A stretch of 64,000 nucleotides of DNA, taken from the NCBI RefSeq assembly GCF_030272615.1, contig NC_081412.1, forward strand, positions 667,098,352 to 667,162,351, read 5' to 3'. Positions 36,680 to 49,323 of this stretch are shown here, in pieces (within the stretch, counting starts at the first letter, position 1; every line of letters starts with the position of its first letter). Made by a program: the position numbers and the translations under genes. The DNA comes from Cryptomeria japonica (taxonomy: Eukaryota; Streptophyta; Pinopsida; Cupressales; Cupressaceae). The notes beneath the pieces were generated by a model. That model had not been told where the DNA came from and did not search any database. It saw only the letters and a list, made by a program, of their open reading frames with translations.

Positions 36680-37494
36680 GTCTCTACATGTTTTGGTTTC
36701 AATTAGTATCGCAATTTGATGTATTCTAATCGAGAAAAAAGAGAAAACGCTTCTTCAAAATCAATACCTTCAACTTAAGCATAACCTTTAAAAAATAATT
36801 TTTCTTTATTTTTTATCATTTAACCATCTTAATTCAATTTGTTTTTGAAAACTTTCTTAGTATAAATCATATTCTTATTTTTTGGTCTTGGAACAAGATT
36901 CCAAATTTCAATTCTTCCATAGAATCAATCAAATTATTGTCTTTAACAGCCTTTGTAGAATCTACAGGTTCTATCTTAGATACCAAGGAGAATTTTTCTT
37001 ATTTTAATGTACTCCCTAACCTTCTTTTGGTTTGAATTATAGCATCCTTATCACCAATTATTTGACTTTCTAAATAATTGCTTTGAACATACTTACCAAG
37101 TGCCTTTGTAACCTTTTCTTCTACTTATTTGGTGCAATTTAATTCCTCTTGTGATTTTTCTTTGTTATGTAATACTTCAAGCACTTTCACTTTTGCATTC
37201 TCAACTACTTTTTGTATTCTTTTGTTGCACATCTATAGGCCTTTCTTCTTGAGGAATAGTCAAGGAAAATAACTTCATCTAATCTAGAATCAAATTCTCC
37301 CAAATAAATTCATAATCTCTTATTATATAGTTTATACTTACAAATACTTTAAAATATTTGATTGTTGTAGGTCTTTCTTTACCCATTTTATAGGGATATT
37401 TTCTATTTTTGACTCTGATTTTTCTTTTGTTCACAATGTAGACAACAATTGTAATTGCTTCATAGGATGTGTTTTTCAACTTCTCCTTGTTCAT
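36680..37494 (-). pseudogene. Copia integrase C-terminus and RT N-terminus (broken)
   Basis: Minus-strand reading. 37494-37279 gives the integrase end and the linker (AITIVVYIVNKRKIR, GKERPTTIKYFKVFVS), a strong match to the copia pattern T-x-x-Y-I-x-N-R...KGRPT-x-x-Y-x-K-x-F-G. At about 36900-36690 the RT N-terminus follows: MEELxxIExxxTW-like residues, KVFKNKLN-stop-DG-stop, then KGYA-stop-VEGIDFEEAF. This is the copia hallmark K-G-Y-x-Q-x-x-G-x-D-F-x-E-x-F-x-P. Stops fall at expected Gln or Glu positions. RT is cut off after LEYIKLRY. Confidence 0.82.
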
Positions 37495-37505
37495 TTTTTG
37501 TTTGA

Positions 37506-38204
37506 CCCTCCTATTGAGGTGGAGTTGTGTTTTATGGAGGTGGAGATGTAGTTTGTAGGATATGTGGGGAGAAGCTACTTGGGGGCTTTGACTACCCTTG
37601 TTTCTGAATTGTTGGGTTGTTGTTTACCTTTGTTTATTTGTTGGTAGTCTTCTATTAGTTATGGTAGGAGATGGTGTAAGGGGGTTGGGGATGCCCTTCC
37701 TTTGGTTCACATTCCTCTTATCCTATTGATTTGGATATCAAGGGGGTTTCTATTATGTCTGCTACAAATCTATCCAATTGAGGTGGAGGTGGCTTCTATT
37801 GAGTTGGAGATTTGGTTTGCTAGAGATTGTGATAGATTTATTGTTTCAACAAGGTTTCTTTAGCTCATTTGTTTGTGTTATCTTGTTTTTAAGCAATGGG
37901 TAATTTGTATTTTACTTGTTGTTTGTCCTAAGGTTATGGGAACCTTGTTTAAACCCATGATGGTTGATTTAAGGAGTTAAGTTTGTTGGTGGATCAAACC
38001 TTTTTCTTTTGCAGATGAGTCTTTGATTTTCCTATTTTTCCATTATGTTGTTGTTGGGTTGTTGTTTGTCTTTCTTGATCTTCTAGTAGAGTTTAGTTTG
38101 TGGGTTCCAAATTCCTATAAAATTTTCTTGCAAAGGGTTTTGGGGCCCCTTCAAAACCTATTTTACGCAATCAAAAATAATGTTAATTGCTTCTCTTTAA
38201 AACA
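37506..38204 (+). mobile_element. Truncated LINE 3' tail inserted in the copia integrase
   Basis: About 700 bp with no useful ORF, ending in GGGTTTTGGGGCCCCTTC, AAAACCTATTTTACG and TCAAAAATAATG, like the 3' end of the LINE at 23.3 kb. Flanking TGTTTGA occurs at 37499-37505 and 38205-38211. Removing the insert joins the two integrase parts (38211 to 37498 on the minus strand). 5' truncation is the usual fate of LINE copies. Confidence 0.65.
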
Positions 38205-38211
38205 TGTTTGA

Positions 38212-39170
38212 TAGCTTGAATTCATTCAACAAAGTTTTGGCCATTTCTATGATAGGACCCTATTCTTCTTTTCCATAACTCTATTCTATAGTGGATTTGT
38301 TGTAGTTGAGAACCATATTTTTATTCCATGTTTCTCATAAATATTTTCAAATTTATTTGATGTAAAGTCACGTTCACTATCTCATCTTAAACACTTAATT
38401 TTTGCACCAATTTCATTTTCAACAATAGCCTTAAAAACTTTAAACCTTTCAAATGCCTTAGATTTTTCTTTTTAGAAGGTAACCCATGTAATTCTAGAAA
38501 AATGAAATTAATAAGAAACATAAAGTATCTTTCATCATGAAGACTTTGTGTTCTTGTAGGTCCACAAAAGTCTATATGGATAAGTTCCAATGACTTTGTT
38601 CTTTTGAATAATCTTTTGACTTGAATGTTGCTCTTTTCTAATTTCCATATTGACATTTCTTCTAAAGAGTGTTTGAGGGCTTATAAATCTTTGGCATATC
38701 TCTCATTTCTTGCTTGGTATTTATTTTCATAAGATTGTCAAATTTCATGTTACCTATTCTTTTATGCCATAACCATATATTATGTATCCATTCCATAAGA
38801 TAATTTTCTCCCTTGATCTCATTAAGAATGTAAATATTAAATATTCTTATATATTCATATGCAATTAATCTTCATCTACTAACCTTTCTGACTTTATAAC
38901 CTTTATCATAAAAAATCACAGTTTTTCCTTGACCAGACATTTGAATTACATTGAGAAGATTATGCTTCAAACCTTCAACATACAAGACATCTTTTGAGTT
39001 TTCCTTCCCATTGCCAATATTTAGAGTACCTTTTCCAACTATATTGTTTATATCATTGTCTCCAAATTTCATAGAGCCTCCATCAATTTCCTTTAAAGAT
39101 AAAAAATTTCTCTTATCTCCTTACATGTGTCTTGAAAATTCACTACCAATATACCATTTTTTCCTTCATC
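38212..39170 (-). pseudogene. Copia protease, GAG-pre-integrase and integrase core (broken)
   Basis: Minus-strand reading from about 39167: WYIGSEFSRHM-stop-GD, where the protease DSG triad has become GSE-like. It continues with MKFGDNDINNIVGKGTLNIG, DVLYVEGLKHNLLNV and GKTVIFYDKGYKVRK. The integrase follows at 38656 (LELIHIDFCGPTRTQSLHDE, RYFMFLINF), where the first catalytic Asp is in HIDFCGP, and then a decayed RSDRG-like segment. It is an old Ty1/copia remnant, interrupted by the LINE tail and continued at 37494. Confidence 0.85.
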
Positions 39171-41989
39171 TTATGCATGAAATGTAGCTTGCACTAGCAT
39201 AGAATTCATGGTGCAGGAGCACCTCATTGATTGCATGCCTCTCGGGGGTCAAATGTTGAACTTTTATTTTGGTTGAGTTATTAAAATGTAATAAGGTCTT
39301 ACATGACCATTTTAAATGTGTTTTATTCATTCTTAAGTCAGTAGGGATGATTTAGAGGTTGAGTGCAAAATATTGTCATGTTGCATAATTGTTGTTAATG
39401 CAACTTTTGCAACTTTGGTCATAATAGGGGTCTAATGATGTTTTGTTAGTTGGTAATTGGAAAATTGGTTGAGAACAGTTGGAAATGGTTGGGAAACATA
39501 TAAAAGTTCATTTGTGTCGACCCAAGGGGTTGGTTGGGTGTTTTTGTAAGAAAGAAGATATAAAATCTTTGTTTCTACAAATTTGGGTAGAAAAGTCCTA
39601 TTTCTTTGCTTGTCACATTTTTGTATGGATAGATAATGATGAGGTAGTTATTGGACATGAAATTAAATTGAGTTACATTTCATTTTCTTCTGGTGAATTT
39701 CAATTTCATTAAGATTTGAGCGAGTTATTGCATTTTTTCCCCAAGTAGGTTCAAACCCTCCATAGGGTAAATAGTGCTAAAGAAAAATGTATAAATAACC
39801 ACTCCACCAGTTAAAATCATTGTAAATTGGTAGAATGGTCTATGTTAGAATTTATTCTAAGATCCCAAAGTTACAGAGGTGGAGGAGAAGATTTTCCCAT
39901 GGAAAGGTGATGCCCTAGACAGGAAAAACACTATGTTTTTGTTATAAAAGATGCTTATGAGTTAGAGTTTGTGAGAAAGCCCCTGAGAAATGGCTTGTAA
40001 GGGTTGGAAATGTTTGAGAAGGCTATTTGTGGCATATATGATGTAATGCCCACCAAAATACCCTAGATAAATAACCATAAAATAACCACAAACATAGATT
40101 AAAAAAATTCTAAACATCTACTAATGCAAAATAACTAACAATCATACATCAATGCATCATTCATTATCTACAAGAAAACATAGAATGTCATGAACATAAT
40201 CATAGAAACATATAACGCAAGCGGAATAATCATATAATAGCTAACATCTCATTACATAAATTCATGCATGTATCCATTTCCTAGGGTATCTCATTGTCAC
40301 TGCTAAATGAAAACTTCTACATACTATCTCATTTCCCCTTTAGGCTCAAACTCTAAATTCATTTTAAAGCACCAAACCAAATTATCCTAATTTATATTCT
40401 TACATTATACATCTAACATATCAAAATTCCATATAACCATTATCAAAGAATAGGACAAGATCAATTCCTAAAAATCATATTGCAACTCATCTAGATGATA
40501 TTCATTCGCTTAAACAAGAATCATAACAGCAAGTACTATTCTTCCTAATTAAAATTTTATCTAAAATTACATATCACATATCTATCTCATGAAGTCAAAT
40601 ACAACAATACACATAGATACTAATCCTTTCTTCATGATAATATAGAATCTCAATTACATAAAGTACATCTTGGAATATACAATGATCTCTTCTATCCCAC
40701 TACTACATCATATCCTATCACAACCTCATAGTCCAATACATGGTAATACATGATATCGAGTGCATGAAACTAGAGTATGAGATCTTGTACATATACAAAT
40801 CATCATGATACAATGTTTCTAATCCAAGTATATAGAAATCAGCTCCATAATATCCGCATTATGAAAGATCCAAGAATCCCAAATCCACGCACGCTAGCAT
40901 CCAATAAAGAACATCCCAATGGAAGAAGGCATCAAACCACCCGACCATGTGGAACCAATAAGAAACCAACCCCCATGCTAGGAGATGACACAAGGTTCCA
41001 ATTCACACTCAAGACCTAGGCTGACACCTAAAAACCAAAGGATTCAACATGACAACAATGATCAAATCACACCACAAGGCTACTCATAAATCAATAAACT
41101 CCCAAAGGCATAAAAAATAAATCAAGGCATGTGGATAATGGACACATGTAGGGAAATATTTTCATCACATGCTATCCTCACATAGAAGGGGCCAAGCCTC
41201 ACCCTAGTAGACATGTGGAACCATCTCCACCTTGGAGTTATTCAAAGGAGACCGATTTTTTCACTCCAATGGTCTTCCCAAGCTCATCTCGAGTCAACAC
41301 TCAAGGGAAATGAGGTGGAGCCACAAGAATCCAATTATTATCTTGATTAAGTGAATTCCTAATTACCCAAACCCACTAATCAATTATTAAGGTTGTCACT
41401 TGCAATTACAAGAAAACTCTTCATGTGGTTCCATAGATCTAGACCCCCATCCTAGAGATCTAATGCTCATGACCTTGGTCCTACACATGCAAGAGCCCAC
41501 CCTCCCAATAATGGACCATAACAATAGGGTAACATTCATAACATAACACCATCATGAATGCTCACAAATAACACAAATACAATCACAATATTACTGAGAA
41601 TAAGACTGAGTCATGGCATGATACAAACTTTATAGATAAAGCAAGAGCCTTCATACAAATCAAATCAACAATGCACCAAAGAATACACATGGAAACAAGG
41701 GACCATCAAAAGAATGTACAACCCTCAACAGTGATGAAACACACATCCCATTAAATTTTTGATAAATATTCCTCAACAACAAGGCTTCCTCCCTCAAGCT
41801 GGAACAAGATAATCGCATGTGCAAAACACACAACGGTAAGGAACTAATCCTCTTATCAGAGCACAAAATAAAAAAAAAAGAAATCATAAAAACATCAAAT
41901 ACACCTCAATGAAATCCAATACAACAAGAAATGCCTCTGGTAAATGTAAAAAATCTAGACAACCAATCATACCAGCCAAAACTGTCAAA
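39171..41989. other. AT-rich, no gene; possible LTR start at about 40044
   Basis: TGTAATGCCCACCAAAATAC at about 40044 looks like a retroelement LTR beginning, but no partner copy is present in the window. No ORF with recognisable motifs. Confidence 0.35.
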
Positions 41990-42140
41990 TTTTGCACCCT
42001 TGTGAGTAGTTCAATGCTCTCAGGAGTTAGATTAGTGCACCTAGGAGCCAGATTAGCATGACCAATCAATATTATTTTAGCATTCCTAGTTTGAGAAATA
42101 GCATTTTGGGTCTGAGAAATAGAGTTTCTAGACCTGAATG
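41990..42140. repeat. Degenerate repeat AGCATTCCTAGTTTGAGAAAT
   Basis: Units such as TTTAGCATTCCTAGTTTGAG and ATAGCATTTTGGGTCTGAG repeat at about 20-24 bp and resemble the repeat at 24.6-24.9 kb. On the minus strand they give a weak peptide repeat (ISQTQNA, ISQTRNA). Confidence 0.5.
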
Positions 42141-42269
42141 CAAAAATCAATAAAAATAGGCAAAAAAAGGATACAATACTTGCCCAAATTTACATAGGGG
42201 CTTTCAACTAACCAATAGACATTCCTGGAAGGTGTGGGCAGAAAAATAACATTGGGGAAATATATAAAT

Positions 42270-43318
42270 TGTTGGTATTATGGATGTGTTGCATTGGTTT
42301 TGTCATTGATGTCAACACTCATCAACACTTATCCTTCTAGAGATCTTTGGTTATGTTCACCGGTAAGTTCAGTGACTTGTGCACAGTCACTGGTATTTGG
42401 TTCACCAATAGGTTATATTCTTCACCGGCACTGAGGATGACTTGTTATCATTTGGAGATCACTTGGTTATGTCAAAGACATGGTTTGGACACTTGTTTTG
42501 GTATTTTGGTTATTGGTCTAATCGGCCTGACATATTTGTTGTTACTGGCAAATTGGTCTAGGTTATGGACTGGCATGCATTATCTATTCCAAATCAGCAT
42601 GACACGTTATGGAGATGATTTAATCATTTGGTTATTGTTGTAATTACATTGAGCTGACATGATGCATCACATCTTGACTTATTTGTAATTGATTTAATTG
42701 TAATATTCTTAGTGAGCCGACCTACACATTTGGTCTTAGGTTTTGGTATATATGTAAGATCTCATTTATGAGATTAGGAAATGGTATGTAAGGTTATGGT
42801 ATTGTGACATGACATGTGTGAATATTGAGGATCTTATGAGTAGACCATAGAGAAGGTGATTATCAGAGCTTAACCGGTACTGAATCCAGCATTGGAAATG
42901 CTACTTTGAACAGTACATTATCATTGGATTTAATCATCCAATTGTATTTAGCGTGACTCCCATCTTGTGATTGAGTAGTGAGCTCTCAGCGGTTGGACTT
43001 TCTGCATGTGCATACCCCATTTGTATACACATACTATCTGCAGTAGTATCATCTGATTGTGGGTAATTTTTCCCACTGTGGTTTTTCCCCTTACAAGGTT
43101 TCCACATACAAATATTTGTGTTATGTGTTGTGGATATTGTTTCTCTTTCTGTTATATGCATTAAGTTTCACCGGTACTAATATTAACTATTAATCTGTTA
43201 ACCGACATTAAGTTTGGTTTACCAGTATTAAATATCAAGTTTGATTAAGTTATATTTGGGATGAAATTAATTGACAACTGATTCACCCTCCCCTCTCAGT
43301 TGCCTCTGGGTCCTAACA
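42270..43318 (+). repeat. 5' LTR of a Met-primed element (truncated element)
   Basis: Starts TGTTGGTATTATGGATG and ends GGGTCCTAACA. Inside are TTTTTCCCACTGTGGTTTTT and GATTCACCCTCCCCTCTCAG. The primer site follows two bases later. It resembles the LTR of element B in its second half (both have ACTGAA..CCAGCAT and GTGAGCTCT). Only about 200 bp of interior is recognisable and no second LTR is visible. Confidence 0.8.
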
Positions 43319-43320
43319 AG

Positions 43321-43332
43321 TGGTATCAGAGC
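43321..43332 (+). other. Primer binding site, initiator Met tRNA
   Basis: TGGTATCAGAGC, the standard complement of the plant initiator Met tRNA 3' end, two bases after the LTR. Confidence 0.9.
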
Positions 43333-45013
43333 TTGATCACAGGTTCAAACCCCTTCCTTGTGCTGGGGGAGGGGGGGGTTATTGCAAGGTGTGCGCCCTT
43401 GGTCTCCTTGTGTTGTGCAATGCTTCGCTCAGGTTTGTGACATGGCTTAACCGCTTCCTATGGATTTAATAATTCTAGTGGTTGTATCAGGCATTAACAG
43501 GTCGATCGTTTGGTGCAACGACAACCACACTTGTAAGATAAATATCTCATAATTATCATACAGAGAGAGATTGACATCAATCACCAACCACAACCATGCT
43601 CAGAAGTACATAGAGTTACATCAAACTAGCATAGAACATAAGGAAATACCATAACACCAAAATTGGTTCAAAATAACATTAAAAAGTTATCCAAATCCAA
43701 ATATATTACAAAGCACTCACAAGGTGAACCATGGTAAAGGAAGCAAATCACATGATGACAAAGAATCACTCCTGACAAGCTACAAATCATCCAAAAGGCA
43801 AGGGAACACAATAACTTAAGGGGTAAATGCAAAAATTGTATAGGAATAAAAAAATTGCAATCCATGCACAACAATTCTAATTCAAATCACAAGAGAGGTT
43901 ACAAAAATTAAATGATAAAATACAGAGAGTCGTATTCAGTAAACACCAATCCAAAAAATCATAACAATTCTCTCTCCAATCCAAAATCAAATCAAAGAAT
44001 CATTCAACACATTTTCCAACCAATAGAATTTCATAAACATATAAAGTCAATCCGAAAACATTTCTTGATAAGACACTAAGCAAACAATCCTTTCTAGAAA
44101 TGAAAATTGCAGAGAAAGGCCAAAATCTCCAAACTGGAAATTCGCAACCCAAACAAGGAAGAATTCACTGAAGATAAAAAACAATCTAACAATCCAATCT
44201 TCAATCAAGCTCAAACTTAAGAAATAAAATCCAAATGCAACAAGAATCTCCAAGATGGTAACTCGACAATTCTCCAAAAAACTCAAAAAAATAAAAATTC
44301 AAAATAAAACTATTGAAAACGTCGACCAATAGAAATATTCCAAAAAACTATATAATACACCTACCAAGTATAATATTGAGGAAATATTATTATAAATATA
44401 TTATTTACTTGCCCCATTCAAATTAACCAATAGGGTAAAAGGGTAGGTAAGAAATATAAAATAATCAAATAACTTTATAATAGCAAAAGCATAATATTTA
44501 ATAATCAAACTATTATAAAATCAATAAATAAATAATAATTAAATATCAAATAAATAATAACCACATTTAAACAGTAATTAACTATTAAAGGATCAATTAA
44601 ATAATAAATGATATTTAAACAATTAATAAACATTAAATTGAATAAATATCAAATAGTCAATTAATCAAATAAATTGACCAAATAAATAATAAAATAAATA
44701 ATCAACTATAGTATTAATACTTAATAATCAAACATTACTATATATAATATAAATACAAACATATACTCACATCACCTCAAGCGAATTGATAAAAGGGTCA
44801 AACAATCAGCTCAAGACTCTAAACACCAACTTGTGTCATGGCACAATTGACAAGGTATACATCATAAGCCTGGAGTGTGTGATGGAACTATGTCATCTCC
44901 AACAACTTGCCATTGGGATAGGACACTCAAACTTGTGAGACTAGGTGGAGTTGATATCTGGTACTTGCAATCCCACAACCACCACCAAACACAATATGAT
45001 ACATATGTTAAAC
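43333..45013. other. AT-rich, no gene recognised
   Basis: The first 200 bp are the leader of the truncated element. From about 43530 the sequence is AT-rich. 44.4-44.75 kb is almost only A and T with many AATAAATA words. No ORF with motifs. Confidence 0.4.
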
Positions 45014-45179
45014 TTATGAGGATCTGGTTAATACTGAGAGGGGGGTGAATCAGTATTAAGACCAATTGAAACTTTAACTCAAAAACAAACTCATCACAAC
45101 TTCTTTAATCAGATCTAATAACCTCTTTATCAAATTTTCTTAACACATTAATCAAATCATTTACCACAACTATCAATAT
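45014..45179 (-). repeat. LTR end fragment
   Basis: ACTGAGAGGGGGGTGAATCAG at about 45033 is the terminal part of a minus-strand LTR of the same general type as in C. It is cut off where LTR C begins at 45180. Confidence 0.55.
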
Positions 45180-46327
45180 TGATAGACTCATAAAGCACCG
45201 AGAGGGGGGGTGAATTAGTGATAGCAAAAACAATAACACTTTAATCCCAAACCGGTAAAAATATTTAAACAGTTTACTTAAGACTGTGTATGCAATCCAA
45301 ATTGTTAGAAAAGCATTCACAACAACTAAGACATTCACCATAACACAAGCAATTATACGTGGAAAACCCAACTGGGAAAAACCATAGTGAGATGGAACTC
45401 ACAAGTTAACTATCTACAGAAATAGGTAACTGACTGGTTAAGGTCTACAAAGTGCTATGTTGGGAGTAGATCATGTTAAAGATCCCAAGCCTTGTTAGGA
45501 GCTATACCTGGTTAAAGGTAACCTCAGTGGAGGATTTAGATCCAAGTTAATAAATCACCTTGTTAGAGGATTTGTACAATGAAGCTTCTTAGAGCTTACC
45601 TGATTACAAGATTTAACTGTTGTAGTGATTAGAAAGCAACAGGTGGTATGATCTAAGAATAGCACATTCAGCTTGTATAGATCCTTTTCTGCTCACTCAA
45701 TACTGCATCACCGACATACTCTATAACTCCTTCAACAAATCACATCAACTCTAACTCATAACATCACTCGTATCTTGCATATGAAAATAACTCATCACAA
45801 TGTGTTTTTATAGACATTAGATTTCATGTTGGCTTAAGAATCTCAACATAATTTCCTAGGTTCAGTGAATCTAGACAATCTCCCTTAACACATCACAAAT
45901 CACCACCAAAAGTGTCGTTTGCTGGTAACACATCATGACCGATGATAACTCATCACACAATCAGGGAAAACCGGTTTGAACACTGATACTGGTTTAGTGT
46001 TCACCACATCAAACTCATATATCGATTGTCTCCATGTGCCTCCTTGTCTCTCTCTGCTACATGTAAAAATTGGTAACAGTGGAATTGACCAAATTCGATT
46101 GTCTTTATTGCATAAACTGGTTGTCGAAATATACCAGTTTAGACACCTTCATACCAGTTGGACTTACTTTATACATATGATACTGGTTTACAATATGAAG
46201 ACTTAGGAGTAGTACCAATTTGACTTAACTAAGATGACTATGACAGTATGAATGTGTGTATGTGTATATGTGTCATTAATGACAACACATAAAGTCATCC
46301 AATACAAAAATCATCATCAAGCAAACA
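45180..46327 (-). repeat. 3' LTR of element C
   Basis: The plus-strand ends are TGATAGACTCATAAAGCACC and CATCATCAAGCAAACA. On the minus strand it starts TGTTTGCTTGATGATG. The conserved CGTGGAAAACCCAACTGGG and GGGAAAAACC block lies at 45359-45388. A polypurine tract follows on the interior side, so the element interior lies to the right. Confidence 0.75.
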
Positions 46328-46342
46328 ATCTCCCCCTTTGGC
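46328..46342 (-). other. Polypurine tract of element C
   Basis: Minus strand GCCAAAGGGGGAGAT directly before the LTR start TGTTTG; identical in sequence to the tract of element A (52829-52843). Confidence 0.8.
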
Positions 46343-46413
46343 ATTGATGACAACTCTTAGAAAAAAATTGAGACAACTAAGTGTGCATGCAAAAATGTAC
46401 AGAATCCCCCTTA

Positions 46414-46418
46414 ACAGT
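46414..46418 (+). repeat. Target-site duplication of element A, left copy
   Basis: ACAGT here and ATAGT at 53884-53888, differing by one C/T transition. Confidence 0.65.
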
Positions 46419-47561
46419 TGTTGGTGTTTTGATGATGTTTTAATTGTCATTGATGGACACACACTTTCTTGATGGATGAGTTATGCTCAACCGGTAATTG
46501 TTCCAACCGGTATTATGTATTATAGTCTTTAGACTATCGATGTTTTGTAGAAGATGTTTACCGATCACAGTTTGAATGAAGATCTCAAGCGGTATGAATA
46601 CCTCAAGCGGTTTGAGGATCTCAAGTGGTACGAAGGAACAAAGCGGTAGTTAACATTTTCCAGTCTTCATTTTTTACAATCGTTAATTGGTATACTATAT
46701 TAACCAGTATTACTCTGTGATGAGTTAACAACTGGTATTTTTGTAATGTGTGATGAGTTATCATCCACCGACACTTTGGCAGTGATTTTGTGTCGTGTTA
46801 CCAAATGTGTCCAGATGCACTCAACCTAGGAACTTGTAGTCTAATCCTATTGGACTGACATGAAATCAAATTCCTTTAAAAGGACATCATGTCTAGGGTT
46901 TTCATATATGATGTAAGAGATGTGTGATAAGGTTATGTGCCATCATTGAAGAGAAGATTAGGTCTATGTGAAGAGTTAGAGTGTAGATATATTGAAGACT
47001 GAAGTAATGTTGAATTGCATTAACAATGAGCTATCAAGGATCTAACCAAGCATACTGTGCTAGTATCTAGATCACTCACTTGTTGATTACTAATATCTTC
47101 GACAAGTCTAAAACCCTTAACCGGGTAGGCCCAGCAAAGCCTTTGTAATCCTCTAACAAGGTGGTTCACAACTATGGATCTGAAATCCTCTAGCAAGGTA
47201 GTCTTTAACAAGACTTATCTCCTAATAGAGAGCTAGATTCCTAATAGGATCTATTCTGGTGAAGAACATTGTATGACCTTAACTGGTTTGACCTTAACCG
47301 GTCTAGTTTCTATTCTGCAGATAGTTACTTGTGAATTTCTGCACACCGTGGTTTTTCCCATTTGGGTTTCCACATCAAATATCTTGTGTTATGGTGATTT
47401 TTCTCTTGTGGGTGAATGCTTTGTTTTCTATTTGGTTTGCATTTACCTTAACCAGTTTATTAGTGAATCTGTTGTACCGGTTATCTGCTAAACTATTTAA
47501 AGTATTGTTTATAGTAATTTTTGGTATACTAATTCACCCCCCCCCCTCTTAGTATTCATCA
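46419..47561 (+). repeat. 5' LTR of element A
   Basis: TGTTGGTGTTTTGATGATG to CTTAGTATTCATCA. It contains an 18-bp tandem repeat (46581-46640, units like GATCTCAAGCGGTATGAA) that is absent from the 3' LTR, and a TATA-like TTTAAAAGG near 46875. Confidence 0.9.
46581..46640 (+). repeat. 18-bp tandem repeat inside LTR A
   Basis: Three clear units (46581, 46599, 46617) and a decayed fourth. The 3' LTR has a deletion of about 100 bp across this place, so the repeat is the site of LTR length difference. Confidence 0.8.
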
Positions 47562-47563
47562 AT

Positions 47564-47576
47564 TGGTATCAGAGCC
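47564..47576 (+). other. Primer binding site, initiator Met tRNA (element A)
   Basis: TGGTATCAGAGCC, two bases after the LTR end. Confidence 0.92.
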
Positions 47577-47611
47577 AACCTTTCTATAAGTCTAACCACT
47601 TGGAAGGAGAT

Positions 47612-48885
47612 ATGGGGGAATACAGTGTGAGGGAACTTACTCATCATCTCACTCAGACTGAGAGAGCCTATGATGAACTCAAAGTCAAGTATAAAGCCTC
47701 TTTGGCCAAAAGAAGAGAGCATGCTGAGAAACTGATGGAACTTACTAAAAATAGCTCTTCTGATGAAGCAGAAATAGATGCCCTAGTTGAAGAAGTTGAA
47801 AACTGAATGAATCTAAAGCCAACCTGAGAAAGGAGTTGGAAGGACTGACTATCAGAATGTGTCAAGAGCTTGAGAATAGAAGGAAAGTTGAAGATCTAGT
47901 AAAAGACAAAGATCATAAGATCTCCAAGCTGAAGCAAGAAATAAATGCCCTTATCACTCATCTCTAAGAGAGTAAAGTGGAAAAAGAAGAAATGCAAGGT
48001 GAACTAAACATGGCTATTTCTAAGAATGCAACCTTGGTGGAATCCAATGTTGCTATTTCCAAGGAACTTACTAAGTCAAAGGAGATACTTGTCAAATTCA
48101 ATCAGAGTACTGCTAAGCTAGAACAAAAGCTAGAATCAAAAAAACTAGTAAAGAATACCACTGGACTTGGTTTCTATGGGTATGAGGAAGGTGAGACCTC
48201 TGGAACAAAAGCTAAAGCATCAAAGAAGAAACCGACATCCAAGGATAAAGGTAAGTAAAAGTTTAAACCTATTTTCTTTAATTGTCTCAAAGAAGAACAT
48301 ACAGCTAATGTGTGTAGAAGTAAGGCCTACAACAATTTTCCTTATTTTCTAAACAATAAGCCTAGACCCAATAGATTCAATGGAAAATGTTATGCATGCA
48401 GCAAGTTTGGGCATAGAGCATTTGAATGCAGGTCTATTTTGCACAACACTGGGAGATACCCTCCAAGGATTCAAGGAGTTATCTTGAAACCTTTTGTGAA
48501 CCAGAATCCCAACCGGTACAATACCTATGACCATCGATCAGGTGGTTATCAAGCGGCAACTGGTTCGAGAGAAACTTGTTTGATCTATCACAGTAGCGGT
48601 CACATTGTTGCAACATGCAGAAGGAAGAATGGAAGTATGAATAATTGACCATGGAGAACACCTGGAATGGTATGCTATCATTACAACAAACCGGGACACA
48701 CTACCAGAACTTGCAGACTGAGAAAGAACCTATCGGATGATATACCGATCACTCCAGAAGGGAAGATTGATGTTGAAACTTTTCAAGCGGGAATGAATAA
48801 AACTTCAAAAAAGAAACCAGAAGAAGTGTCACTGGATGAACCAGTTTCTGCACCTAGTGTGGAAGTCTCTGAACTGGCAAACTGA
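47612..48885 (+). pseudogene. Element A ORF1: coiled-coil gag-like protein with four zinc knuckles (broken)
   Basis: Starts MGEYSVRELTHHLTQTER, then a long Glu/Lys/Leu coiled-coil region (to about 48150), then TTGLGFYGYEEGETSGTKA, a Lys-rich linker, and four CCHC-type knuckles: CLKEEHTANVC (its first Cys changed to Phe), CYACSKFGHRAFEC, CLIYHSSGHIVATC and CYHYNKPGHTTRTC. In the last two the second Cys is Tyr, a G-to-A change. One frameshift lies near 47803, with TAA near 47967 (Gln expected) and TAG/TGA at 48256-48258 and 48646. Element B has the same layout and the shared block LT-x-R-x-C-x-x-x-x-E-x-R-x-K. The likely role is RNA packaging. Most plant copia gag proteins have one knuckle, so four is unusual. 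Confidence 0.75.
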
Positions 48886-49323
48886 GCTTCAAAAATCTTA
48901 GGGGGAACATATCGATGAAATGTTTTGAACCCTCAGTTTATATCGATAAAGACCTTAACTGGTATATGTTACCTGTCAATCGGCAAAATATTTGAAGTGG
49001 TAAAAGGCAAAATTAGGGTTTATGCCCTAATGGTGATGCATTTATTATGGTAGGTGAAAATTTTGTTTAAAAGGATTTTGGTCATAATTTTCACTTATCT
49101 GTTTTCGAGCAAAGAATTTTTCAAGAGCTGAGGGACAAAGAGCGATGCGTCTAGCAATTCAAAGTGAATTCAAAAATCTTGCAAAGGAATCCAGAGATCA
49201 TTTTCAATCTATCAGTGAAGAACACTAAGTGGTAATCTAGCAACCGAAGTGGTATATTGTGGGCGACATTGGCAAACCCTTAATTTCAGATTGTGAAGGT
49301 ATTTCTTGAATTTCTTTCTTAGC
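48886..49323 (+). other. Spacer between ORF1 and ORF2 of element A
   Basis: No ORF. Includes a short GGGGGAAC tract after ORF1. The equivalent spacer in B is 57168-57468. Confidence 0.55.
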
